NCBI GenBank assembly: GCA_019322375.1
Contig: JAHWIP010000003.1
Span: forward strand, 1-64,000
Direction of reading: 5' to 3'
From: Candidatus Woesearchaeota archaeon
GTDB taxonomy: Archaea > Nanobdellota > Nanobdellia > Woesearchaeales > SM23-78
DNA: 64,000 bases
The notes beneath the pieces were generated by a model that saw nothing but the letters and a program-made list of their open reading frames with translations, was not told where the DNA came from and searched no databases. Each line of letters begins with the position of its first letter. Positions within the stretch are counted from its first letter, which is position 1. The translations under genes and the position numbers were made by a program. This document shows positions 8,722 to 17,276 of this stretch, one piece after another.

Positions 8722-8862
8722 TTGGAGCAAGGGTGGGTGAGGCCGATTCGCGAGGGCATCCCTTAGCTTAACAATCAGAGCGGAGTCGGGGGACGCCCCA
8801 GCCGGGGGAACGGAGCCCTAGGAAAAATAACTAGGCCCGAGCTGGCCCCACCCTTGCGAAGC
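8722..8862 (-). mobile_element. MITE-like element, copy 2 (inverted relative to copy 1)
   Basis: GCAAGGGTGGG at 8727-8737 is repeated in inverted orientation at 8847-8857, extending outward to GAAGC. Read on the reverse strand, the interior matches copy 1 block by block: GCTTCGCAAGG-TGG-GCCAGCTCGGGC, then the GGCTCC / GGGGCGTCCCCC block, then TTGTTAAG and ATGCCCTCGC. The copies at 4160 and 8722 face each other around the ATPase/platform genes. The gap 8683-8952 contains nothing else I can identify. Confidence 0.7.
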
Positions 8863-8952
8863 AACGGCTTGGAGAAATCAGGGCTAATTAGCTAAAAATT
8901 TATTTTATCTATACAGAATAATAAACAAAATATTTTTCTTTGATAATTCCAT

Positions 8953-9573
8953 TCATATTGTTTTTACAAGGTAGTCTTGCATTATTGTTTCTCCAGTATT
9001 GCCAACTAAGAAATTTTTTGGTAATCCACATCCACCGCCTTTTGCAAACTCTCCAGAATTCGGGTCAAACTCAACCAGATAACAATAATTTCTTCCAATT
9101 ACTGGCACCATGTAGTACCATGGCTCTGTTCCACCATTATTTTTTATACCGAATTTAAGGATTGGCTCCTTAATTTCTTCAACTTCTTTATCTATATTAT
9201 CCCTTCCTAGAAGAATCACATTTCCTTGCACAATATCTCCTGCTTTTATCTTTAAATCTTGAAGTCCTTCTTCAGTTAAACCAGTCTCAGTTTCTATAGG
9301 CAGTATATTCTGATTTATTGTTTCTTCAACTTCATTTTTAGAAAGAACAGTTCCTATCTCATACCTACCACCTTCTACACGATTTTTTCCAACCACCAGG
9401 TAATACCTATCCTGTCCATTTACATCAATTTTAAATAACCAACCACTTAAATACGAATAAGGCCCTTGTGGTATCTGGGTACTTAAAAGAGAGGAACTTG
9501 AAAGAAGGTACAATCCAATGATAGCACAAATCACTATTTCAATTCCAATTATTATCTTATGTGAAGTCTTCAT
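8953..9573 (-). CDS. Exported or membrane-anchored hypothetical protein
   Basis: The 206-residue protein has an uncleaved signal anchor at 7-26 (IIIGIEIVICAIIGLYLL) followed by a beta-rich extracytoplasmic domain (RYYLVVGKNRVEGGRYEIG, WYYMVPVIGRNYCYLVEF). I do not recognise the family. It lies between the MITE copy and pilin-like cluster A, on the opposite strand. Two cysteines (~164 and ~181) could pair. Confidence 0.65.
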   Translation of the reverse strand: MKTSHKIIIGIEIVICAIIGLYLLSSSSLLSTQIPQGPYSYLSGWLFKIDVNGQDRYYLVVGKNRVEGGRYEIGTVLSKNEVEETINQNILPIETETGLTEEGLQDLKIKAGDIVQGNVILLGRDNIDKEVEEIKEPILKFGIKNNGGTEPWYYMVPVIGRNYCYLVEFDPNSGEFAKGGGCGLPKNFLVGNTGETIMQDYLVKTI

Positions 9574-9713
9574 ATCTATTCTAATTTTACTGTTATCTCT
9601 ATAAAAAACTTTTGTTTAAATTAGAATTATCCTGTGAACCAGCTTTGACTGGATTTATTTCTCAAGCCTCCTAAGCACAAAAGTTATAAAGGATAAAGCC
9701 AGAAATCTAGTGT

Positions 9714-9809
9714 ATGAATCGTACTTTGATTGAGATTATTGGCCTGGTGATAGCTGTGATTGCTATTGGCTTTGCTATTTACAAGGTTATCCAGGTGCTG
9801 GGTGGTTGA
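9714..9809 (+). CDS. 31-residue single-span membrane peptide, first gene of pilin-like cluster A
   Basis: MNRTLIEIIGLVIAVIAIGFAIYKVIQVLGG is almost entirely one membrane helix (the sequence is read in two runs either side of IAIG). Its TGA is immediately followed by the ATG of the next gene, so the two are coupled. A TATA-like GTTATAAAG lies ~30 bp upstream. It could be a small pilin-like subunit or a helper of the next protein. Similar tiny genes occur at 42021 and 44072 in cluster B. Confidence 0.6.
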   Translation: MNRTLIEIIGLVIAVIAIGFAIYKVIQVLGG

Positions 9810-10232
9810 ATGGAAACTGTTGAAATCATTGTGTTCATAGTATTTGCTTTTATGGTTGGCTTTTTAATACTGGGTGTTGTTACTGGCTGGGATTTTGGAA
9901 AGTATAATGAGGGCTTGAAAAAAGTCTTTTCAGGTGGAGAAGGCGGGGATTTTAAGAAAACCAGTAAAGAAGAATTTGCAGCAGAGGTTTATTCTTTTTT
10001 TCAGGAATGCAAGGATAAAGGAACCAATATATCCACTTCGTTTTATTTAAAAGAAGAAGGCTCTTTTTCAAAGCAGGAATTATTCCAGGTGTACAAGGGT
10101 TTTGGCTGGTGCAAGTCAATCCAGTCCTTGGAGAATGAGTGCGGCCAGAGAGAGGATGTGACTATGCAGGACCTCCAGCTGCCCAGAGTTGTGCGTCTGG
10201 AATGCAGAGACGAGCACTTAACCATATCTTAG
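9810..10232 (+). CDS. Pilin-like bitopic protein, family A1
   Basis: The 140-residue protein has an N-terminal membrane helix (VEIIVFIVFAFMVGFLILGVV) followed by ~110 extracytoplasmic residues with cysteines at FFQEC, GWCKS, ENEC and RLEC. The next gene product shares the layout: a helix, then EV-x(4-5)-[FW]-x-EC, a Ser-rich strand, then [ST]-x-L and a terminal C-x-L-x-IS. The two look like tandem paralogues. The start directly abuts the preceding stop. It is probably a minor-pilin-like subunit, although it lacks a clear KKxG class III signal. Confidence 0.7.
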   Translation: METVEIIVFIVFAFMVGFLILGVVTGWDFGKYNEGLKKVFSGGEGGDFKKTSKEEFAAEVYSFFQECKDKGTNISTSFYLKEEGSFSKQELFQVYKGFGWCKSIQSLENECGQREDVTMQDLQLPRVVRLECRDEHLTIS

Positions 10233-10271
10233 TCCATATTGGAATGAAATGTAGAGAGGAATTAAGATAAA

Positions 10272-10682
10272 ATGCAGGTAGCAGAAATTATGATTTATGT
10301 GATAGTAGCCATTCTTGTCGGCTCTTTAATACTCCTGGCTATGAGGATTGATTATTCAAAGCAGCATTCTGGTTATCAAGAAGCTTTTGCTAATGAAGAA
10401 AAGCCTGTTTTTAAAGTAGAGTCAAAGGATTTTCCTTTGGAAGTTGCTAAGAGATGGGAGGAGTGCGGCTTGGGCACCATGAACAAGTCTTCTTCTGTTT
10501 ATGTTCATGATGATGCTCTTATTAATGAGAGTTTTGTGATTACAGAACTAAAAAGGCTTGATAAATGCGATATTATTGATTGTTATAATACAGAAAACAG
10601 ATTTATACTCACAAACTTTCCTATAACCACACCAAAAATTATAAATATCCGTTGTTTTAATAATACTTTAATAATAGGATAG
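10272..10682 (+). CDS. Pilin-like bitopic protein, family A1 paralogue
   Basis: The 136-residue protein has one N-terminal helix (EIMIYVIVAILVGSLILLAM) and a small cysteine-bearing ectodomain (WEECGLG, KCDIIDCYN, INIRCFNN). It resembles the upstream protein in length, helix position, the FPLEVAKRWEEC block and the short hydrophobic C-terminus. It is probably part of the same operon, 39 bp downstream. Confidence 0.7.
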   Translation: MQVAEIMIYVIVAILVGSLILLAMRIDYSKQHSGYQEAFANEEKPVFKVESKDFPLEVAKRWEECGLGTMNKSSSVYVHDDALINESFVITELKRLDKCDIIDCYNTENRFILTNFPITTPKIINIRCFNNTLIIG

Positions 10683-10692
10683 GAACTTTCAA

Positions 10693-11118
10693 ATGGAACT
10701 ACCAATAAGAATAATGATAATATTGTTTGTTGCAATTGTTGTAGGTGTGATGATAATAGCTTTTTCAAGAAATATCCTGGAAAGGTCCAAGGAAAAATTG
10801 GACAATCCTCCTGGCTTGGATTTATCAGATGCTGAGGAGCAAAAGATTGTTGAATTAAACAATCTGGATAATTCGCAGTTAATAGAGATGGTAAGGGCTT
10901 GTTATGAGATGCATCATGCAAAGACTTTTAACAGAGAGCTCTGCTTTGTGGTGATAGCCAGCACTTCTTCATGGACCCAGGGTGGTGTGCAAGGCTATTT
11001 TCAGCAGCCAGACAACCTGATTAGTGCCAGTATTGAGTTTGTAGGAAACCCGGATTATGCATTAAAAATATACTATGAAGCCTCTCCTGATATTGAGCAA
11101 ATCGAGATTTCAAGATAA
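10693..11118 (+). CDS. Pilin-like bitopic protein
   Basis: The 141-residue protein has an N-terminal helix (RIMIILFVAIVVGVMIIAF), a charged linker and an ectodomain with cysteines at RACYEM and ELCFVV. It starts 10 bp after the previous stop, with AGGAAC as ribosome site. It has the same overall plan as its two upstream neighbours but is more divergent. Function is inferred only from cluster membership. Confidence 0.7.
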   Translation: MELPIRIMIILFVAIVVGVMIIAFSRNILERSKEKLDNPPGLDLSDAEEQKIVELNNLDNSQLIEMVRACYEMHHAKTFNRELCFVVIASTSSWTQGGVQGYFQQPDNLISASIEFVGNPDYALKIYYEASPDIEQIEISR

Positions 11119-11231
11119 ATAATAGATAAAAATATATAAAAAACAGATAAAAATAACAAACTATATTAATAAGGATTATAATAAACTAATAATATATAAG
11201 AATAATACATAATAAAAGAAGAGGTGATAAA

Positions 11232-11828
11232 ATGACATTAAAGGTTTCTAGAGGAAAAAAAGGCACAGACAAGCCAATTGAAATCTTTATTGCTTTATTC
11301 GTAATACTGGCAGTGGCAATGGTGCTGTTAAAGATGTTCTCCAGCCAGATAGAGTCTAAGAAGAGAGAAATGGAGGAACAACAGCTACAAGAGGCTGCAA
11401 GAGCAGCCATGGAAGACCTTAACACGTTCTGTGATTCTCAGTGCACGCATGCACACCGTTCATTAAAGGACAAAGTAACTTTTTGCACAAGCTACTATCG
11501 AGAGCACGTTGATATAAATAAAAACAATGTTGTTGATTACACAATGGCATTGGATAATATATACGGCTATTGCGAGGATAGGATTTACTGCGCTGTTTAC
11601 AGGCCCTGCAGCAATCTTAACATGGAAAATTGCATTGAAATTCTATGTGATTATTTGGGTGTCAATGCTAATTTAAGAGTCTTTGACATACAATACGGCC
11701 TTATACTGCCAGGAGATTGTTATGACGCAATAAGAACCTCTGCTGACCAGGATGACATTTTTAAAAAGGCAAATCACTGGTATACAAGCTTGCTGTCTTC
11801 ATTTGGCGATCCACCAACCTGCCCTTAA
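11232..11828 (+). CDS. Pilin-like bitopic protein with cysteine-rich ectodomain
   Basis: The 198-residue protein has a basic N-terminus (SRGKKGTDKP), a membrane helix (IEIFIALFVILAVAMVLLKMF), a coiled-coil neck (KKREMEEQQLQEAARAAM) and a domain with about ten cysteines (FCDSQCTH, GYCEDRIYCAVYRPC, NCIEILC). A good Shine-Dalgarno (AGAGGTGAT) precedes the ATG. The 113-bp AT-rich gap upstream (11119-11231) is a run of TATAA-like words and may hold an internal promoter. Confidence 0.72.
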   Translation: MTLKVSRGKKGTDKPIEIFIALFVILAVAMVLLKMFSSQIESKKREMEEQQLQEAARAAMEDLNTFCDSQCTHAHRSLKDKVTFCTSYYREHVDINKNNVVDYTMALDNIYGYCEDRIYCAVYRPCSNLNMENCIEILCDYLGVNANLRVFDIQYGLILPGDCYDAIRTSADQDDIFKKANHWYTSLLSSFGDPPTCP

Positions 11829-11877
11829 TCATTATAATAAAGCAAGAAAAAAGCTATCTGTAGGAGCATGACTCAAG

Positions 11878-12303
11878 ATGGACCAGGCAGTTTGGGCAGT
11901 TTTTGGTATTATAGCAGTTCTTATTGGAATCGGGATTTTATTAAATGTGCTTGGAGAGAACAAGGATGAATCAAAGTATATTCTTTTTAAACAATCCTTA
12001 GACTCACTAAAGAACCAGTGCGATTTTGTGTGCAACTCGCCTGCAGAAACTTATTTATCAATAATGGTTGAGCTGCCTTCTGGCATGCGCCTCTACACAG
12101 ACCAGAACAGGATTTGCGCTCATCTGAATATTTATAAAAAATAATCTGATGAAACCAAGTGCGTGTTATGCAGTTGCCAGGTTGTAGTAAAAAACAATGA
12201 ACTCAATCTCCAAACCCCGGCTGCTCTGAAAGCTTTTTCTTCTCATAAATATTCTTGCTTTTTTGAAAGAAAAGAAAATGAGATTGAAATCGAATGTAAG
12301 GGC
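11878..12303 (+). pseudogene. Pilin-like gene interrupted by an in-frame TAA at 12142-12144
   Basis: The first part (88 residues) has the usual N-terminal helix (AVWAVFGIIAVLIGIGILLNVL) and stops at TAA. The same frame continues open for 52 more codons to a TGA at 12301-12303, with coding-like content: SDETKCVLCSCQVVVKN, then a terminal ENEIEIECKG. The downstream part restores the C-x(n)-C-x-x-C pattern seen near the C-terminus of the next protein (TRCRLLTCSLNI), and it would give a short overlap with the next gene, as usual in this operon. The likely reading is a nonsense mutation or a base-calling error beside an A6 run. Recoding of TAA is unlikely. Confidence 0.65.
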
Positions 12304-12910
12304 TGATATCCTTGCTAATACTGTTTTATGGTTTGGAATCCTTATAGCAGCCATGATTTGCATGGCATGGCTAGTCAAGAATCTTCGCTCGCCTTATCTT
12401 CCAACAAAAGAACTGGATAATGAGCTTGACCAGTTGCAGCTGGATTTAAACAAGGCCTGCACAATGGATTATTTTTGGAAAAGATACTATCCCAAGGTTA
12501 ACAAGGGCAAGCTGATATTCAATGACTTCCAGGTGTGCATGAATGCAGGAGAATGCAAAGTGCTTTTTTTTAAGCCAACCATGCCCAATGCATCAGGGCA
12601 CTTACTTGAAGGAAAAGATATCCTTCTGCCCAATGCAACAGAATGCGAGAATATTGAGCTTTGCCAAGCACTTTTTTTTACATCAGACAATGAACCCCCT
12701 CTTATTGATTATATTGATGATGCTCAGGGCAGCAGGATAAGGATTAATAATGCTAATGTTTGTGAGCTTAAACCAAAACCAATAACAAGATGCAGGCTGC
12801 TTACATGTTCATTAAATATAACAGAACATTTTTCCCTGGATAAAATTGTTTACCTTAACATAACAAGAGATAAAAGTGGTGTTTTCAGTGTTCAGCCAAA
12901 AGAATCCTAA
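12278..12910 (+). CDS. Pilin-like bitopic protein with cysteine-rich ectodomain
   Basis: From the ATG at 12278 it has 210 residues; a TTG at 12263 is a weaker alternative. It has one N-terminal helix (ILANTVLWFGILIAAMICMAW) and an ectodomain with many cysteines (KACTMD, VCMNAGECKVLF, TECENIELCQALFF, CELKPKPITRCRLLTC). Its C-terminal cysteine pattern matches the read-through part of the gene before it. It overlaps the interrupted gene by 26 bp. Confidence 0.72.
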   Translation: MRLKSNVRADILANTVLWFGILIAAMICMAWLVKNLRSPYLPTKELDNELDQLQLDLNKACTMDYFWKRYYPKVNKGKLIFNDFQVCMNAGECKVLFFKPTMPNASGHLLEGKDILLPNATECENIELCQALFFTSDNEPPLIDYIDDAQGSRIRINNANVCELKPKPITRCRLLTCSLNITEHFSLDKIVYLNITRDKSGVFSVQPKES

Positions 12911-13388
12911 GCAGAATAAGTCTGGAAAGAAAAAGCCTATGCAAAAAAAATCCAGGCAAAACAAGGGCATATATTCCTTAGCCACTTCCTTCTTATTTAT
13001 TATCATATTAATATTTGTGGTCATAGCTGTGGTTTTCTTTTTTAACCTGTTAAAAGCCAAGAGAATGCAGGCAAGTGATGAGCTAGTAAAATATGTGCAT
13101 ATAAGGGATGCTAAGAACAAGATTCTTTCATCTGAGTGCTATACGCATATTATAGAAGAAGCAGATGCTGAGCAGGAGTGCTTTCTGCCTGAAGGCTTTA
13201 TCAAGGGATATGTTATTGAGATGCTGGTTTATCCTAACTGCACAACCCAGCACAAGACATGGGAGCATATGCTTGTTGAAGATGAAGCAGGGGCTGGTGA
13301 AGAAGGAGAAATTTATCCTTACTTTGTGCCTGTTCAAGCCAATACCACAGGCAATATTTGCCCTGGAAAACTAAAGGTGATATATTAA
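12876..13388 (+). CDS. Basic-tailed pilin-like bitopic protein
   Basis: It has up to 170 residues. The start is uncertain: GTG codons at 12876 and 12879 overlap the previous gene, while ATG 12939 (MQKKSRQNKG) lies after it and gives 149 residues. A very basic cytoplasmic tail (KNPKQNKSGKKKPMQKKSRQ) precedes the helix SLATSFLFIIILIFVVIAVVFFF. The ectodomain has cysteines at SSECYTH, QECFLP, PNCTTQ and ICPGK. It probably sits in the membrane with the ectodomain outside. Confidence 0.68.
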   Translation: MVFSVFSQKNPKQNKSGKKKPMQKKSRQNKGIYSLATSFLFIIILIFVVIAVVFFFNLLKAKRMQASDELVKYVHIRDAKNKILSSECYTHIIEEADAEQECFLPEGFIKGYVIEMLVYPNCTTQHKTWEHMLVEDEAGAGEEGEIYPYFVPVQANTTGNICPGKLKVIY

Positions 13389-13419
13389 AAGACAGTATAT
13401 TAAAAGGTGGTTCACTAAA

Positions 13420-14865
13420 ATGGGAGTTGTTGACAATATAATGGGAGCGGTTCTTGTTGTCCTTATACTATTGATTGCTGGCATTATTTATCTGTCCCTT
13501 TTTGCACGCGAAGCATCACAGGATATTAGTGTGACCAGCACTGCTTTTTTTAATGGTATAAACACAAATAATTTTAACACTGTTCTTAAAATAACAGAGG
13601 AGAATTCCCAAAAATCTTTGGGTGTTTTAATTTCAGAAATAACTTATTACAGGTCTTTGCCTGCGCAGTCAGATGACGGACCTAATGTAACAGGGACTTT
13701 AAAGGATTTGCTGGATACTGCTTTTTCCACTAATGATTATTATTTCAAAGCAGAACCAGAACTAACACAGATTAGTCTGAACTTTGTTTTTGACGGCACA
13801 CCCAGCTCTATGCTTAAGAGAAATGTATTAGCAAACAATCTGGTGAATATAATAGACTTTACCCAGGAAAAAATGGATAATAAAAGCAGAAGCGAGGGGC
13901 GTATTCCAAAAAACTCGGTTACAGCAGATGTATACATCATGGGTCCAAGAGGTGACAAATGCAATATCTTTGATGATTTAAACAGGGTTGATATAAACTG
14001 CCATGGCATTCGCAGCAATGAGATATATTTAAGCGAGGACATGATGCAAGGACTTTTTGTGCCTGGTTTTCTGCTTGACTATGAAATGTATCCTCCTTTT
14101 GGTTTTGAATGGATTGAGGAGGATGCTAACAGAGAAGACTCATACGTGGCTAATGAAGAAGATTATTATCAAGCTGACTGGGGTTTTGGAACAGCTTATG
14201 TATCGCATAAACTAAGCAGTGCAGCTTATAGGAATCGTTTAAACCTTATTTTTCCTGTGAGTGATGAACTATCCACCAGCTCTATACCTGATGATTGTTT
14301 TTACAAGACATTTATTCCTGACTGGGTTGTGTGCGCTCTTTGCGAGGATGAATGCCCTGTTGAAAGAGCTAACATATCCATTAGCAAGGCAATAGAAGTG
14401 GCAACAGATTATAATCATGTGCTCATACCTGTTTATGGTTATGGAGGTGATTATGAAATAACCCATCCCCAGATTTATGATTGGAATGGCCTTGCAGGCA
14501 CTTCAAGATATGTTGATGGTTTTGGAAGCCCTGGAAATACCTGGTGTGATGCTTCTGGGTGTGGTGGTTGTTCAGAACAACAAGGAGGCATATGCTTTCA
14601 TCCTGATTGTGCAAGCATTCTGCAGGAGCACATGAACAGAATGGCTGATGAAACCAATGGAATATTCATTGACCTGACTGCTAGCCAGCAGGAATTTGCA
14701 GACACCATCTTTTCAACAATAAGCAATATCATGGACCAGTTCACAATAGAGATTGGGGTGAAAAATGAGAGCAGGGAAAGGGATGTGGTGGAAGTGAAAC
14801 AGCCCCTGCCAGATGGAAATTCTCTTCCCTTGAAGTTATGGGTGTATAAGAATCAAAACATTTAA
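13420..14865 (+). CDS. Membrane-anchored protein with a VWA-like domain, cluster A
   Basis: The 481-residue protein has an N-terminal helix (GAVLVVLILLIAGIIYLSLF) and a large ectodomain. From ~165 to ~440 the order of elements fits a von Willebrand A-like fold: TADVYIMGPRGDKC, DWGFGTAYVSHKL, NRLNLIFPVSDEL and VLIPVYGYGG, ending in a helix (QQEFADTIFSTISNIM). Cysteine pairs include CALCEDEC and CDASGCGGC. VWA domains in pilus-associated proteins mediate metal-dependent adhesion. I cannot confirm a complete MIDAS (DxSxS) site. It starts after AAAGGTGGT and is probably a surface adhesin of the filament system. Confidence 0.65.
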   Translation: MGVVDNIMGAVLVVLILLIAGIIYLSLFAREASQDISVTSTAFFNGINTNNFNTVLKITEENSQKSLGVLISEITYYRSLPAQSDDGPNVTGTLKDLLDTAFSTNDYYFKAEPELTQISLNFVFDGTPSSMLKRNVLANNLVNIIDFTQEKMDNKSRSEGRIPKNSVTADVYIMGPRGDKCNIFDDLNRVDINCHGIRSNEIYLSEDMMQGLFVPGFLLDYEMYPPFGFEWIEEDANREDSYVANEEDYYQADWGFGTAYVSHKLSSAAYRNRLNLIFPVSDELSTSSIPDDCFYKTFIPDWVVCALCEDECPVERANISISKAIEVATDYNHVLIPVYGYGGDYEITHPQIYDWNGLAGTSRYVDGFGSPGNTWCDASGCGGCSEQQGGICFHPDCASILQEHMNRMADETNGIFIDLTASQQEFADTIFSTISNIMDQFTIEIGVKNESRERDVVEVKQPLPDGNSLPLKLWVYKNQNI

Positions 14866-14918
14866 ATCAGAATAAATTAAATATATAGAAAGAAATAATA
14901 TATAACGAGGTTGGTACT

Positions 14919-16535
14919 ATGAAACTTGATAAAAAAGCATTTGGTAAAAAAGCAAATGTACTTGCTGCTGTTTTAGTAATAATAGTTGTTGTTGCAGGAA
15001 CTGTTGTGTTCTCTAATATTGTTGTTAAGAAGTACCCGACAGAAGATTCTCAGGAAAACTTTAACACCCAGGCAGATGCTACTCTTAGGGAAGCTATTTT
15101 CTCAGGCATTGCTGACTGGCTTGAGAACGGGTTTTCGCACAGAACTCCTTTCTGGTATAACAATGAGCCCCGTCCTGTTTCTTTTTCAGAAGCCCTGGAT
15201 GCTCTGTACTACTATGTGAATAACAGTGTGAGCAAGAATGCAGATTTATTAACTGATGATGAATCTGATTTCTATGTGGCTCCAGGCGTGCGCGTGGTGT
15301 TTGATATACATAACTCTTTTGACCCTGAATCCCTGGACGGCTCTTTAGAGGATTTTGAGGTTGGCATACAAAAAGAGGATTTAGAGCAATTACAAGACCT
15401 TTCATCTGAGTTTTCTTATCCTGTAAAAGCAGGCTTGTTCTTCACCACCTTTAACACTTGGATGGAGAGCAATGCTGATAATGTTACCCAGAACATGTTT
15501 GACAAGCTCCTGGAAAAACCATGCCAGTTAGTGACAGGGGTGTGCCTGTGTGATGAGCCTGGAGCAGAGTTTGACCCAGATGCTATAGATAATATAAAGC
15601 TCAAGTACAGTGATGTTCAGGATGTGCTTGATGAAAGAGTGCAGGCCTTGGAAGATTTGTTTCCTGCTGACGAAAACATTGAGTGCGGATACATAGTTGA
15701 GAAGCTGAACATAAACAATCATATGTATTCTGACTGGAGCAGAGAAGAAATCGGGCCTGAGCGTACTATAGAAGTTCCAGTGAGAGTAGACCCTGATCCG
15801 TTTGGCTATGTTTTTAACTTTTTAGAATGGAATGAAACCACAACTTATCCTGAGGAAGAAGACTTGACTTATTTTAACCTAAGACCTCCTCTGCCTGTTG
15901 ACACAGGAATACAAGGAGTTTATCCAGGCGATGCAGAGGTTATGAAGAGCTGTGAGGAAGCAATTGCAGACATCCCAGAAGACCCTGACAAGCCTGTAAA
16001 AGTTGGCATGCTTGCCATGAACAAAAAAGTTGCTTTGCTGGCAAAAATCTACTGTGCTCATCCAGAAATAAAAAAATATGGAGAAACAGGTTTTGAGCCT
16101 TTAACAGCAGAATTCAGAATAAGGGTATCCCTTGCTTTGGACTGTCCTTTGCCTAGCTATGATGTGGACAAGCATGTTGGTGAGCCAATATATCAGGAAC
16201 CATTTATTAATTGCGAAATACCTCCGCCTCCTCTTCCTGAACCTGCTGAGATACCAGTTCCTTGCATGAGTCCTGAGGACTGCCCTGACCCATGCGAGGA
16301 ATGTAATTTAGCTACTGGCAGATGCGTGGATATTCCTAATTGCTGCTGCGGAGTAATTATGCCGTCTGGAATGAAGTGCTGTAGTTGTAATAATATCTGC
16401 AGTGCTTGCTGTGGCAGGAATTGCCTGCCTGCTGGACGAGTGTGCTGCAAAGGCCAGGTGTGCGCATCAGGACAGATTTGCTGTGGCGGAGAGTTCTGCT
16501 CTTCAAGTGCTGCATGCAGTGCAGCAGTTAGCTAA
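14919..16535 (+). CDS. Large cysteine-tailed surface protein, end of cluster A
   Basis: The 538-residue protein has a basic N-terminus (KKAFGKKAN) and one helix (VLAAVLVIIVVVAGTVVFSNIVV), a class III-signal-like arrangement. A long acidic ectodomain follows, then a proline-rich linker (PPPPLPEPAEIPVP), then a C-terminal ~85-residue domain very rich in cysteine (CEECNLATGRC, NCCCGV, KCCSC, ACCGRNC, VCCKGQVC, ICCGG). The tail resembles small disulfide-knot repeats and would be stable outside the cell. A role as tip or stalk protein of the filament is inferred. Confidence 0.65.
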   Translation: MKLDKKAFGKKANVLAAVLVIIVVVAGTVVFSNIVVKKYPTEDSQENFNTQADATLREAIFSGIADWLENGFSHRTPFWYNNEPRPVSFSEALDALYYYVNNSVSKNADLLTDDESDFYVAPGVRVVFDIHNSFDPESLDGSLEDFEVGIQKEDLEQLQDLSSEFSYPVKAGLFFTTFNTWMESNADNVTQNMFDKLLEKPCQLVTGVCLCDEPGAEFDPDAIDNIKLKYSDVQDVLDERVQALEDLFPADENIECGYIVEKLNINNHMYSDWSREEIGPERTIEVPVRVDPDPFGYVFNFLEWNETTTYPEEEDLTYFNLRPPLPVDTGIQGVYPGDAEVMKSCEEAIADIPEDPDKPVKVGMLAMNKKVALLAKIYCAHPEIKKYGETGFEPLTAEFRIRVSLALDCPLPSYDVDKHVGEPIYQEPFINCEIPPPPLPEPAEIPVPCMSPEDCPDPCEECNLATGRCVDIPNCCCGVIMPSGMKCCSCNNICSACCGRNCLPAGRVCCKGQVCASGQICCGGEFCSSSAACSAAVS

Positions 16536-16600
16536 GGATACCCCAAACTTTAAAAAGAGAAACCAAATCTTAATTTATATAAATATAAAAGGTGATTTAT

Positions 16601-16756
16601 GTGGTAGTAGAATTTAGTGAATTCAAAGGCAATAAAATGATTGTTTTAAAGAGAAGCGATGAAGACCCTTTTCCATTCAGGTTTGGAAAGAACAAAGCCA
16701 AACTCTTAGTAGAAAATTACGAAGCTGTTAAGAAGTTTGCTGAGGAAGAGGACTGA
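16601..16756 (+). CDS. 51-residue conserved-looking small protein
   Basis: A GTG start preceded by GGTGAT opens a 51-residue frame ending in VKKFAEEED. It begins VVEFSEFKGNKMIVLKR and contains DPFPFRFGKNKA. No membrane segment is present and the function is unknown. Its last 27 bases, stop codon included, are repeated exactly at 17838-17864, beyond the next two genes. Confidence 0.65.
   Translation: MVVEFSEFKGNKMIVLKRSDEDPFPFRFGKNKAKLLVENYEAVKKFAEEED
16730..16756 (+). repeat. 27-bp direct repeat, left copy
   Basis: The sequence from AAGAAGTTTGCTGAGG to the TGA stop of the small gene is identical to 17838-17864. The two copies flank the nucleotidyltransferase pair at 16833-17793. Confidence 0.9.
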
Positions 16757-16800
16757 TTTTTTAACTAATAACTATTTTATTTTTAGTTTTCTTTCATAAG

Positions 16801-16810
16801 CTTTATATAA
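16801..16810 (+). promoter_or_regulatory. TATA box of the nucleotidyltransferase pair
   Basis: CTTTATATAA lies 24-33 bp before the ATG at 16833 and no ribosome site is visible, so the module carries its own leaderless promoter inside the repeat-bounded segment. Confidence 0.55.
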
Positions 16811-16832
16811 TTGTAATACTTTCCTATTCATT

Positions 16833-17276
16833 ATGGAGAAAATAGAAGAAATAATAATAAATACTTTACGAAATCCGAAATCAGCCAGGCAAATTAAATA
16901 TTTAGCTCTTGATTTACTATCTAATGCATTGAATATAAATGTTTTGGCTGATTTAGCTAAAAAGCACAACATTGAAAATAGAATGGGTTACTTAGCGGAG
17001 ATTAGTGCTATTGCTGCTAAAAAAGAAGGGCTATCCTCTTACTCAAAATTGAATAAATTGAAAAATCAATTATCTAATGGAAAGCGTTCTTGGGCTTATT
17101 TAGAACCTACTTTGCCTGAATATGCTAAACGAATAATCGCTGATAACCCTCAAACTAAATATAATAGAAAATGGAAAGTATATTCTACTCTTAAACCCAA
17201 AGAAATTTGTGATTGGGTTAAACTTTATGGTTTAAAGAAAAATGCCCCCTCTTTATCAAGACAAGGAGCTTACTAA
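16833..17276 (+). CDS. Antitoxin-like partner of a nucleotidyltransferase (AbiEi-like position)
   Basis: The 147-residue protein is all-helical and basic, for example KSARQIKYLALDLLSNAL and MGYLAEISAIAAKKEG. It overlaps the downstream nucleotidyltransferase gene by 35 bp. In AbiE-type and DUF6036-type modules the upstream partner is the antitoxin or regulator, and I infer the same here from position. I do not recognise the fold with certainty. AT-rich composition and flanking repeats suggest horizontal gain. Confidence 0.65.
   Translation: MEKIEEIIINTLRNPKSARQIKYLALDLLSNALNINVLADLAKKHNIENRMGYLAEISAIAAKKEGLSSYSKLNKLKNQLSNGKRSWAYLEPTLPEYAKRIIADNPQTKYNRKWKVYSTLKPKEICDWVKLYGLKKNAPSLSRQGAY

Noticed and set aside
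12142..12144. Recoded stop codon (selenocysteine or pyrrolysine)
   Set aside because: The codon is TAA, not TGA or TAG, and I see no specific downstream structure. Mutation or error is simpler.
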